Source: JAHDHW01 sp964551455
Lineage (GTDB): Bacteria; Bacteroidota; Bacteroidia; Chitinophagales; Saprospiraceae
Reading direction: 5' to 3'
DNA length: 26,737 bases
Assembly (NCBI GenBank): GCA_964551455.1
Contig: CAZKDA010000042.1
Span: 1-26,737, forward strand
The position numbers and the translations under genes are program-made. Positions 17,739 to 24,617 of the stretch are shown here, piece by piece; positions within the stretch are counted from its first letter, which is position 1; the number at the start of each line of letters is the position of its first letter. The notes under the pieces are model-generated. The model was given only the letters and a program-made list of their open reading frames with translations. It made no database searches and was not told the origin of the DNA.

Positions 17739-19917
17739 TTTCGGGAGTTTTTTCGTTTGCAATTTCCATTAAAATTGCTTTGAGGTCAACACCACTGTAA
17801 ATTTTCAGGAATTCCCACGCTTCTTCACCAGCGTAATATTCACCACCGACACCGGTATAGAGCATTTTTAAGGTTTCCTGAATTTTGATAGCCTGGTCTC
17901 TTTGCGGGTAGTAAAACATTATTCTTATAGGCCTAAAACCGTAGCTTTTTGTAACTTTTACTCTGTTGTGTTCTTTTGTAATATGATCTCCGTCGGTAGT
18001 TGCGTCCCGCCATTTTACTTCGATGGCATCTTTTCCATTGAGAAAATCTATCTCAAAAGTTTTCGGGGAAGCGCCTGAAGTGTTTTCTATTTTTGTTTTT
18101 AAACCATCCGGATATTTGTAATTGAGGCATAATGTAGCAGCTTCTTCAAGGAATGAGCCTGCATAATTATAAAGGAACCGGCCTTTGTTCTGATAAAAAT
18201 CTATTCGTTCGCCTTCTATGGAATTTACTCCCAACACCCGATAAACCAAGTGGTGTGAATTGTCGTCCATTTTCATGGCTTCTATTCTATCTTCTATTTT
18301 GTCACTTAATTTTGACGCATAAGTATCTGCCAGTTTTCTGATCTTAATTTTCAAATCATTTAGCTCTGAATCACCAGCTATTCCAACCACCCCGTCAAAA
18401 TACTCAAAAGCCCCCTTCAGTCTTTTCATCACCGTCACCTTTCCCAGCAGCGCTATCGTATTAAATAGATCAGGCCCCGACATAGAGCCAGTCAACGCAA
18501 TGCGCAGCACCGGAAATACCTCGCCGAATTTCAAACCGGAATCATTGATGAAATTTTTCACCGTGGCTTCAATATTTTCAGCCGTGAAATCCGGGATGCC
18601 GTCCAGCAGTTGGCTCAACTGCGTAAATGATTCCCGGCGGTCTTCCTGCCAGCGCTTTTTTATGGTTGCCTCGTCGTAGTTTTTTACGTTTTCAAAAAAA
18701 TAATAACCCATTTCGGCAAACTCGGTCAGCAGGCTCACGCGCTCTTTCATCAGTCCGCAAAATTTCGTCAGATACTCCGGCTCCGCAGCATATCCTTTTT
18801 TCGCCAAAAAAGGCTGAACGAGTTCCGCCAACTTTTCATCCGGCGTTTTGATGATGTATTGCTGGTTGAACCACTTTGCTTTTTCAAAATCAAACCTTGC
18901 TCCTGACTTTCCGACCCGTTCCAGTGAAAAAGCCTGGCAAAGCTCTTCCAGTGAAAAAATCTCCTGCTCAGTTCCGGGATTCCAGCCGAGCAATGCCAGG
19001 AAATTATTCACGGCTTCCGGCAAAAAGCCAAACTCCCGGAATCCTTTGAACGAATCCTCAGCGGTGGCTCCCTCCCATGACAATGGAAAGACAGGAATGC
19101 CCAATTTGTCACCGTCGCGCTTGCTGAGCTTTCCTTTGCCGGTAGGCTTGAGGATCAAAGGCAGATGGGCGAATTGCGGCATCGTAGCTTCCCAGCCCAG
19201 GTACCGGTACAACAAAACGTGGTGAGCCGTACTCGGCAACCACTCTTCACCCCGGATCACGTGCGAGATTTCCATCAGGTGGTCATCCACGATATTGGCC
19301 ATGTGATAGGTGGGCATACCATCGCTTTTGAGGATGACTTTATCGTCAAGTTCGCTGCTTTGGAAAGTGACCTGCCCTCTGATCAGGTCGTTGATCACGA
19401 TTGATTCTCCGGGATTTACCTTTAATCTTATGGTATGATCCTCACCGTTTGCGAGGCGCTTTTCAGTTTCTTCGGGAGCGAGGGTCAGGCTGTTGGTCAT
19501 GCCCATGCGGGTAGCGGAATCGTATTTGAATGTGTTGCCTTCCGATTCGTATTTTTTCCGCATAGCATCCAGATCGCCGGAGGTGTCGAAGGCATAATAG
19601 GCATGGCCGCTGTCAATCAGTTGATGTGCATATTTTAAATAAATCCCTGCTGCTTTTCGCTCCGACTGGCGGTACGGGCCGTAATCGCCTCCCGGTTCGG
19701 GGCCTTCATCAGGAGTGAGACCGCACCATTTCAAAGATTCCATGATGTAATCTTCTGCTCCCGGAACATATCTTTCCTGGTCGGTGTCTTCGATGCGGAT
19801 GATGAAAACGCCTCCCGTTTTGCGGGCAAAAAGAAAATTGTACAATGCTGTTCGCACTCCTCCGATGTGAAGCGCTCCCGTAGGACTAGGTGCAAATCGA
19901 ACTCTGACGCCGGTCAT
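17728..19917 (-). CDS. gltX: Glutamyl-tRNA synthetase fused to an ApaLI-like type II restriction endonuclease domain
   Basis: 729 residues against the usual ~500-510 for bacterial GltX. Residues 1-510 are a complete synthetase: FAPSPTGALHIGG (class I HIGH-type motif, 8-20), IEDTD (42-46), GEEWLPSTAHH (223-233), KLSKR (KMSKS-type, 263-267), and the helical anticodon-binding part ending LGKVTVMKRLKGAFEYF. It attaches Glu to tRNA-Glu in the cytoplasm. Residues ~515-729 are a second protein: a helical start (LNDLKIKIRKLADTYASKL), DFYQNKGRFLYNYAGSFLEE (573-592), then D624, D630 and E633-V-K635 in AIEVKWRDATTDGDHITKEH, a PD-(D/E)xK centre with the block I associate with the ApaLI family (GTGCAC). 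The family match is from memory. An internal ATG at 18429 (residue 497) preceded by GGGAAAGG could start a separate 233-residue endonuclease. A C5 run at 18411-18415 near the junction could hide a sequencing error. Confidence 0.9.
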   Translation of the reverse strand: MTGVRVRFAPSPTGALHIGGVRTALYNFLFARKTGGVFIIRIEDTDQERYVPGAEDYIMESLKWCGLTPDEGPEPGGDYGPYRQSERKAAGIYLKYAHQLIDSGHAYYAFDTSGDLDAMRKKYESEGNTFKYDSATRMGMTNSLTLAPEETEKRLANGEDHTIRLKVNPGESIVINDLIRGQVTFQSSELDDKVILKSDGMPTYHMANIVDDHLMEISHVIRGEEWLPSTAHHVLLYRYLGWEATMPQFAHLPLILKPTGKGKLSKRDGDKLGIPVFPLSWEGATAEDSFKGFREFGFLPEAVNNFLALLGWNPGTEQEIFSLEELCQAFSLERVGKSGARFDFEKAKWFNQQYIIKTPDEKLAELVQPFLAKKGYAAEPEYLTKFCGLMKERVSLLTEFAEMGYYFFENVKNYDEATIKKRWQEDRRESFTQLSQLLDGIPDFTAENIEATVKNFINDSGLKFGEVFPVLRIALTGSMSGPDLFNTIALLGKVTVMKRLKGAFEYFDGVVGIAGDSELNDLKIKIRKLADTYASKLSDKIEDRIEAMKMDDNSHHLVYRVLGVNSIEGERIDFYQNKGRFLYNYAGSFLEEAATLCLNYKYPDGLKTKIENTSGASPKTFEIDFLNGKDAIEVKWRDATTDGDHITKEHNRVKVTKSYGFRPIRIMFYYPQRDQAIKIQETLKMLYTGVGGEYYAGEEAWEFLKIYSGVDLKAILMEIANEKTPENGN

Positions 19918-20038
19918 TTTTGGGTGTATAAATTTTTTATAAAAAAATGGGATAAATTATTCAGAATCAACGCAGCATAATTGTTCGCCGATACGTTGAG
20001 CTAATAAGAATTGAGAACAAGTATAATCCCTAATAAAA

Positions 20039-20054
20039 TTCCTCTTTTGAGGAA
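20039..20054 (-). promoter_or_regulatory. Perfect hairpin at the predicted 5' end of the gltX transcript
   Basis: TTCCTCTTTTGAGGAA is a 6-bp perfect stem with a 4-nt loop. It begins within about 3 nt of the predicted -7 box at 20057-20064, so it would sit at the extreme 5' end of the mRNA, 120 nt before the ATG. 5'-terminal stems often stabilise mRNA; that role is inferred. Confidence 0.35.
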
Positions 20055-20056
20055 CA

Positions 20057-20064
20057 CAAAGTTA
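20057..20064 (-). promoter_or_regulatory. -7 box (TAACTTTG) upstream of gltX
   Basis: Minus-strand TAACTTTG matches TAnnTTTG and lies about 140 nt before the gltX ATG at 19917. I see no TTG at the -33 distance. If real, the whole synthetase-endonuclease-methyltransferase unit is driven from here. Confidence 0.4.
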
Positions 20065-20228
20065 AAGAAATAAAAGTGGTTGTCGGCATTTTTGAACATA
20101 TCTGCGACTAATTAAATAAAACGACTCTGTTTACCCAATTGCCGTTTTTTTTCAACTAAAACAAGTCAAAAGAAAAATCAAAAGAATCTGCAACCGTGAT
20201 TTTTTAATGTTGTTTTAGTTATTTGAAT

Positions 20229-20882
20229 ATGTACCTCGTAAAGACTCCTAAATTCATCCAAAACCTGTTTCCCAATTTCGTCTGGAAAATTCCTTCACGC
20301 GAAAAAGTAATTTATCTGACATTCGATGACGGGCCAATCCCTGAAGTGACTCCCTGGGTGTTGAAAACCCTGGATCAGTTCAATGCCAAAGCCACCTTTT
20401 TCTGCGTTGGCGAAAATGTATTTAAACACCCTGAAGTGTTCCGGGAAGTTTTGGATCAGGGACATTCCGCAGGCAACCATACCTATAACCACCTCAACGG
20501 CTGGGCAACGGACAATATACCCTATTTTCACAATGTGCGCCATTGCGCCAACCTCGTGAAATCATCATTGTTCCGTCCGCCTTATGGCAGGCTGATGCCC
20601 AAGCAAGCACAGTTTCTGCAAAGGCATTACCGCATCATCATGTGGGATGTGCTCAGCGGCGATTTTGACCCCAAGATCGACCGGGAGCAATGTCTCGACA
20701 ATGTAAAAATGAAAACCAGGCCAGGCTCGATCGTCGTTTTTCACGATAGTTTGAAGTCGTTTGAAAAGCTTCAGTATGTACTTCCGAAAGTTTTGAAGCA
20801 TTTCAGTGAAAAAGGTTATCGCTTCGAAGCACTGCAATCAGAAGAGGTGAGTCTGAAAAAACGCTACGTCCAGACGGCGTAA
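20229..20882 (+). CDS. Polysaccharide deacetylase (NodB homology, carbohydrate esterase family 4)
   Basis: 217 residues from the ATG at 20229; a TTG six bases upstream is less likely. All five NodB motifs are visible: TFDDGP (31-36, catalytic base and metal Asp), H84-x3-H88 in GNHTYNH (metal ligands), RPPYG (116-120), W139-D140 in IMWDVLSGDFD, and the FHDS motif with H172. Such enzymes remove N- or O-acetyl groups from cell-wall or exopolysaccharide sugars using a divalent metal. There is no obvious signal peptide; the N-terminal ~20 residues are only moderately hydrophobic, so location is uncertain. Length and motif spacing are those of the short single-domain Bacteroidota members. It stands alone, divergent from gltX, and ends at a hairpin terminator shared with the convergent exbD-like gene. 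The substrate cannot be told from sequence. Confidence 0.9.
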   Translation: MYLVKTPKFIQNLFPNFVWKIPSREKVIYLTFDDGPIPEVTPWVLKTLDQFNAKATFFCVGENVFKHPEVFREVLDQGHSAGNHTYNHLNGWATDNIPYFHNVRHCANLVKSSLFRPPYGRLMPKQAQFLQRHYRIIMWDVLSGDFDPKIDREQCLDNVKMKTRPGSIVVFHDSLKSFEKLQYVLPKVLKHFSEKGYRFEALQSEEVSLKKRYVQTA

Positions 20883-20920
20883 CATTCCAAAGGCAATGTT
20901 TAGTTAAATATATGAGATCA

Positions 20921-20952
20921 AAAGCCGCTGTATTCCAACAGTGGCTTTTTTT
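20921..20952 (+). terminator. Rho-independent terminator after the deacetylase gene
   Basis: AAAGCCGCTGT (20921-20931) pairs with ACAGTGGCTTT (20938-20948) through one G-U wobble around a 6-nt loop, followed by T to 20952. The reverse strand also ends in a short T run, so it may stop the convergent gene as well. Confidence 0.75.
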
Positions 20953-20974
20953 ATTGTTGCACAAAAAACTCATT

Positions 20975-21502
20975 CTATTCGTGATCCGTCGGCTCTGCTT
21001 CCGAAATTGCAAAAGGGATTTTTGACTTGATCGAACTTTGTTTTTCTTCGTCCAGTCTGTCGAAATCTCTTTGAAACTCGCGGTTTGCCGCTTCATCCCA
21101 CAGCTCGTGGCAGGCTGCTTTTATTTCGTTGTAAACCTCAATGTAAGCGGCATAAGCCGTGCCTCTGTCATTTTGGATCGAAACCACGGACTTAACCCGT
21201 GGGCTGGTGGTTTCGTGTTGATTTTTCACAGCGAAATCTTTCACAAGCTTTTTCAAAGCTTTTATACTCACCAGTTCTCCTTCCACCATGAGGCGGTTTT
21301 CCGCATTGATCTTTACGTTTAAGATTTTTTCATAAGGGTTGTTCCTTGAAAAACTTTTCTCCAAGGGAGGGAGGTTGACCAAAATCCCTTCATCGATATC
21401 GATGGTGGTACTCACGAGGAAAAAGATCAGCAACAAAAATGCGATGTCTGCCATTGAGCCGGCATTGACCTGGTTTTCAGGCCGTCGTTTGAGGTAAGCC
21501 AT
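20975..21502 (-). CDS. ExbD/TolR family biopolymer transport protein
   Basis: 175 residues. The short cytoplasmic start MAYLKRRPENQVNAG leads to a single membrane helix (SMADIAFLLLIFFLVSTT, residues 16-33) with the conserved Asp (D19) that carries protons in ExbD/TolR/MotB-type stators. A periplasmic domain follows (ILVNLPPLEKS, then SVVSIQNDRGTAYAAYIEVYNEI) and a charged Bacteroidota-specific tail (ISEAEPTDHE). It normally works with ExbB (pentamer) and TonB to energise outer-membrane transport, or in gliding-related motors. No exbB, tonB or second exbD is adjacent: upstream is a divergent gene and downstream a convergent one. Partners must therefore be encoded elsewhere. It matches the second ExbD of the usual Bacteroidota exbB-exbD-exbD set. 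Confidence 0.88.
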   Translation of the reverse strand: MAYLKRRPENQVNAGSMADIAFLLLIFFLVSTTIDIDEGILVNLPPLEKSFSRNNPYEKILNVKINAENRLMVEGELVSIKALKKLVKDFAVKNQHETTSPRVKSVVSIQNDRGTAYAAYIEVYNEIKAACHELWDEAANREFQRDFDRLDEEKQSSIKSKIPFAISEAEPTDHE

Positions 21503-21773
21503 GATCCGTATTTTTTAAAAGATGATACAATGATCGACGACAGCATATATATCCTGGTAGTTACAATTACCCGGAAAGATGATAACTTTTTTAAATTTGG
21601 CGTGTTATCCGTTATTGTTGCGGAATGGAACTTGTTTGTAACAGAAATGGTTATTGCGGATCAGGCGGCTGAAATATCTTCGGGCAAGTCGATTTTTTAA
21701 TTTATTTGATCCATCGGGTTTTACATTTCACCGCTTCCACCTTATATTGACAGGAGTTTTAAAAATTTAAAAG

Positions 21774-22160
21774 ATGAAAAATCCTTTTGAAAAATATATG
21801 CGGTCTTTTTCAGAAAAGACATTTTGGAAACGATTGCAGCGGTTGGTTAAAAGCGTTGGTCAGCGTACCGTTTACACCGTCCTGCTTTTGTACTATGCTT
21901 TCACAAGGAAAGAGACGCCCCATTGGGCAAAGAATATCATCATCGGTGTTCTTGGATATTTATTGATGCCTTTCGACGCCGTTCCCGACCTCACCCCGAT
22001 AATCGGCTACACCGACGATATGAGTGTACTCGCCTTCGGCTTGGTCACGATCGCCTGCTACGTCAACGACGAGGTAAGAGCCAAAGCCCGCGGCCAACTG
22101 GAAAAATTGTGTGGGAAAGTAGATGATACGGAGATTGAAGCCGTTGACAAAAAACTATAA
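21774..22160 (+). CDS. DUF1232 (YkvA family) small membrane protein
   Basis: 128 residues. The family core is clear at ~50-90: HWAKNIIIGVLGYLLMPFD, then AVPDLTPIIGYTDDMSVLA, the P-D-x-x-P...G-Y-x-D-D signature of DUF1232. One or two short hydrophobic helices surround it, so it is probably an inner-membrane protein. The N-terminus (MKNPFEKYMRSFSEKTFWKR) is basic and amphipathic, and the C-terminus is charged. The function of the family is unknown. It is divergent from the exbD-like gene by 271 bp and precedes pepP by 319 bp; neither neighbour suggests a role. Confidence 0.85.
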   Translation: MKNPFEKYMRSFSEKTFWKRLQRLVKSVGQRTVYTVLLLYYAFTRKETPHWAKNIIIGVLGYLLMPFDAVPDLTPIIGYTDDMSVLAFGLVTIACYVNDEVRAKARGQLEKLCGKVDDTEIEAVDKKL

Positions 22161-22479
22161 AACCCCACTCCATTTCCAATAGAAACATCACTCAGTTGAA
22201 TAGATTTTCCCATGTGTTAAGTGTCTTTGGGGTTCTTGCTATTTAAACTAATTTTTTATACTATTGTAAACGATCAGCCCCTCTATAGATTCATTCTCAA
22301 AGATCTCAAAGCTTATACTATTTTTGTAAAACCCATTTCAATTCATTCTGAAAAAAGGAATGTGTTCGATATATTTAAGCCGTTGGAAAAAGCCCGAAAA
22401 AAAACAATCCAAATCCCGGTTTGAAAAGCGAAAAGAAAAAACAAATTATTACTTGAACATACATTACAAAAACTACACG
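22161..22479. other. Intergenic region upstream of the aminopeptidase gene
   Basis: AT-rich. It holds one TATTTTTG (22319-22326) matching the -7 consensus, 153 nt before the ATG, without a clear -33 TTG. An in-frame ATG at 22360 would extend the aminopeptidase by 40 basic, low-complexity residues and is unlikely to be used. No clear terminator for the DUF1232 gene is visible. Confidence 0.4.
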
Positions 22480-23781
22480 ATGAAATACAAGCCGCTCAAT
22501 CCTGAGTTGTTTCGCGTCAACCGACGACGATTCACCAGCCAGATGAAGCCCGACTCAATCGCTATTTTTTATTCCAATGCACTCATGCCACGAAGTGGCG
22601 ACCAGTTTTTTCCATTCCGCCAAAACTCTGCTTTGTTCAGCTTATGCGGTCTGGATCAGGAAGAAACCGTTCTGGCGCTGTTCCCCGATTGTGTAAAGGA
22701 AGACTTTCACGAGGTTGTTTTTATCAAAAGAACTACGGAGCGAATCGCCATTTACGATGGACAGAAATACACCAAAGACGAGGCTAGGAAAATCTCCGGT
22801 ATCCAGAAAGTATTCTGGCTCGACGAAATGGAAAAAGTATTGAATGAATTGATCCTTCTTTCCAGCCGTATTTATGTCAATCTGAATGAAAACGAGTATT
22901 TCCATTCCGAAGTCGAAACCAACAACCTGCGGCAGACCAAAGCGCTTCAACAGCGTTATCCTGCCCACAAATACCACCGCTCCGGGCCGATACTCAAAAA
23001 GATGGCCATGATAAAATCCGAATACGAAATAGCGGCAATCGACAAGGCTTGCGAGATCACCGAAAAGGCTTTCCGCAGAGTGTTGGATTTTGTTAATCCC
23101 GGGGTCATGGAATACGAGATCGAGGCGGAGATCATCCACGAATTTATTCGCAACAGAGCCACCGGGCCTGCCTATTCTCCGATCATCGCCAGCGGCAAAA
23201 ACTCCTGTATCCTGCACTATGTTGAAAACAACCAGGTGTGCAAAGACGGCGATATCCTCTTGCTGGATTTTGGAGCTGAATACGCCAATTATGCCGCAGA
23301 TATGACTCGTGTCATCCCCGTCAGCGGACAATTTACTTCCCGTCAAAAATCCATTTATAAGTCGGTGCTGAAAGTGTTGCAGGAAGCTACACAAATGCTC
23401 GTGCCCGGCACCATGATGGATGAATACAACAAAGAAGTCGGCAAATTGATGGAGAAAGAATTGCTCCAATTAAAACTCATTACCAAAACAGATATTAAAA
23501 ATCAGGATCCCGAAAATCCTGCGTATAAAAAATACTTCATGCACGGCACTTCGCATCACCTGGGGCTGGATGTCCACGACCTGAGCAGCCAGTATGTTCC
23601 GATGCAGGCCGGAATGATGTTTACGGTGGAGCCGGGGATTTATATCCCTGAAGAAAGCATTGGCATAAGATTGGAAAACAATATCCTCGTCACGGATCAT
23701 GGCCCCATCAACCTGATGGGCAGCACACCCATCGAGGTGGAAGAGATCGAAGAGTTAATGAACACCCGTATCCTGACCTGA
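22480..23781 (+). CDS. pepP: Xaa-Pro aminopeptidase (M24B family, aminopeptidase P)
   Basis: 433 residues from the ATG at 22480. The N-terminal aminopeptidase-P domain (~1-175) shows SIAIFYSNALMPRSGDQFFPFRQNSALF in part (MPRSGDQFFPFRQNS, 36-50), the usual substrate-side motif. The C-terminal pita-bread domain (~180-430) has the five dimetal ligands: D263 (LLDFGAEY), D274 (AADMTR), H359 (HGTSHHLGLDVHD), E384 (FTVEPGIYIP) and E399 (IGIRLENN). It removes N-terminal residues before proline, normally with Mn2+, in the cytoplasm, and has no signal peptide. I chose this start because the family begins MxYxPLxxxLFxxNRxRF; the frame is open 40 codons further upstream to 22360 but that part is lysine-rich and unlike the family. 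The gene is monocistronic and ends at a strong terminator. Confidence 0.93.
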   Translation: MKYKPLNPELFRVNRRRFTSQMKPDSIAIFYSNALMPRSGDQFFPFRQNSALFSLCGLDQEETVLALFPDCVKEDFHEVVFIKRTTERIAIYDGQKYTKDEARKISGIQKVFWLDEMEKVLNELILLSSRIYVNLNENEYFHSEVETNNLRQTKALQQRYPAHKYHRSGPILKKMAMIKSEYEIAAIDKACEITEKAFRRVLDFVNPGVMEYEIEAEIIHEFIRNRATGPAYSPIIASGKNSCILHYVENNQVCKDGDILLLDFGAEYANYAADMTRVIPVSGQFTSRQKSIYKSVLKVLQEATQMLVPGTMMDEYNKEVGKLMEKELLQLKLITKTDIKNQDPENPAYKKYFMHGTSHHLGLDVHDLSSQYVPMQAGMMFTVEPGIYIPEESIGIRLENNILVTDHGPINLMGSTPIEVEEIEELMNTRILT

Positions 23782-23822
23782 GGATTTTAACAGAAAATAG
23801 TCTTAGTCATATTTTTTAAACG

Positions 23823-23857
23823 CAGCCCGCTTCGCATTGTCGAAGCGGGCTGTTTTT
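23823..23857 (+). terminator. Strong rho-independent terminator of pepP
   Basis: CAGCCCGCTTCG (23823-23834) and CGAAGCGGGCTG (23841-23852) form a perfect 12-bp stem with a 6-nt loop, followed by TTTTT. It starts 41 nt after the stop codon. Confidence 0.92.
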
Positions 23858-23994
23858 GTTGTTTCCGATCAATTCCAATTTTCACTAAGTTTGTTCAAAA
23901 AATAAAGCCACAAAATTTGTAAACCATTAGAGGTACGACTTCCCGCTTTTGTTAACTAGCGCCTGGCCGAAAACGTCAATTTGCTGTATAACTA

Positions 23995-24216
23995 TTTGAG
24001 ATACTGGAAAGGAAGGTGCTGGGGGGTAAAAAATCAACAGGTCGGCTGGGCTTGAGCCTGTGGGAGATACTGGTTTTGGGCACCATGCGGCTAAACCTGG
24101 ATGCGGATTATGATACGGTGTATGACCTTTCGAACCATCACGAAGTGGTTCGTGGCATACTGGGGGTGCATACCCGGCAGGTATTTGGCGAAGGCATTAC
24201 CCTTTGCAGACGCTGA
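23995..24216 (+). pseudogene. Transposase fragment (ISNCY-like), truncated at both ends
   Basis: A 73-codon open stretch bounded by TAA at 23989 and a TGA at 24214. It encodes EILERKVLGGKKSTGRLGL, SLWEILVLGTMRLNLDADYD and LSNHHEVVRGILGVHTRQVF. From memory this is the N-terminal part of transposases of the ISNCY type (G-R-x-G-x-x-L-W-x-I-L-V-L...D-Y-D...L-S-N-H...R-x-x-L-G-V). The DDE catalytic part and both ends are missing, and there is no ATG, only a GTG at 24016. It is a decayed insertion-sequence relic between two terminators; no terminal inverted repeats are recognisable. Confidence 0.6.
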
Positions 24217-24273
24217 AATTACAATAACTTTTAATCCATGATTTCAGGGTTATTCTGATTTTAAAAAAGATTG

Positions 24274-24310
24274 AAAAAACTCGCCCCGCACTTGGCGGAA
24301 CGAGTTTTTT
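24274..24310. terminator. Bidirectional hairpin terminator
   Basis: AAAAAACTCG (24274-24283) and CGAGTTTTTT (24301-24310) are perfectly inverted and enclose CCGC-ACTTG-GCGG. Both strands end in six T. No intact gene lies immediately upstream on either strand, so it may be left over from the inserted element. Confidence 0.75.
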
Positions 24311-24379
24311 GTTTTGAATATCCGAGAGTAGTGTGTAAAAGATAAGAATAATTTTGGGGGATTTTTTTGGAGACTCGAA

Positions 24380-24435
24380 CCCCGACCTATCTGCCACATG
24401 CCTACTGCCGACAGGGCCAGGCAGGTACGTCGGGG
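24380..24435. repeat. Imperfect palindromic intergenic repeat
   Basis: CCCCGACCTATCTGCC (24380-24395) and GGCAGGTACGTCGGGG (24420-24435) pair at 14 of 16 positions around a 24-nt centre rich in TGCC/GGCA. It resembles the TGCCTGCCGACAGGCAGG-type repeats I recall between Bacteroidota genes. Confidence 0.55.
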
Positions 24436-24476
24436 CAGGTTAGCGCAAATTCCGCGAATTGTCGTGGCGCGTTTTG

Positions 24477-24492
24477 CGAATTGTGCAATTCG
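24477..24492. repeat. Short palindrome CGAATTG-TG-CAATTCG
   Basis: Perfect 7-bp arms with a 2-nt centre, within a stretch (24443-24540) where AATTCG/CGAATT and CACGAAT strings recur. It is about 90 nt upstream of the mfd promoter. Confidence 0.4.
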
Positions 24493-24580
24493 TGCATTAG
24501 TTGCTTTAAATTGGGAATGCCACGAATGGGGAATGTCAAAGGCTGGTGATTGTTTTATAGACATTTTCCAATTCAAAATG

Positions 24581-24612
24581 TTGAAGCCAAATCGTCAAAA
24601 AAACTATCTTTG
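24581..24612 (+). promoter_or_regulatory. mfd promoter (TTG, 21 nt, TATCTTTG)
   Basis: TTG at 24581-24583 and TATCTTTG at 24605-24612 match the Bacteroidota -33/-7 promoter pair with a 21-nt gap. The predicted start of transcription falls at or within a few bases of the GTG start codon at 24618, so the mRNA would be leaderless or nearly so. Confidence 0.65.
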
Positions 24613-24617
24613 CAGCC

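Larger units (their letters stand above)
19918..20228. other. Divergent intergenic region between gltX and the deacetylase gene
   Basis: AT-rich 311 bp between two divergent starts. Apart from the candidate gltX -7 box and hairpin listed separately, I see no operator-like symmetry and no TAnnTTTG box for the plus-strand gene. Confidence 0.5.

Noticed and set aside
17739..17762. TTG at 17762 as methyltransferase start
   Set aside because: It adds eight residues not expected for the family; the ATG at 17738 gives the normal N-terminus.
22642..23469. 275-codon open frame on the minus strand inside pepP
   Set aside because: Antisense to the metal-ligand motifs of aminopeptidase P; no recognisable domain.
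24370..24388. T-arm-like string on the minus strand (GGTCGGGGTTCGAGT)
   Set aside because: Only a partial T-stem and no other tRNA arms; the C run belongs to the palindromic repeat.
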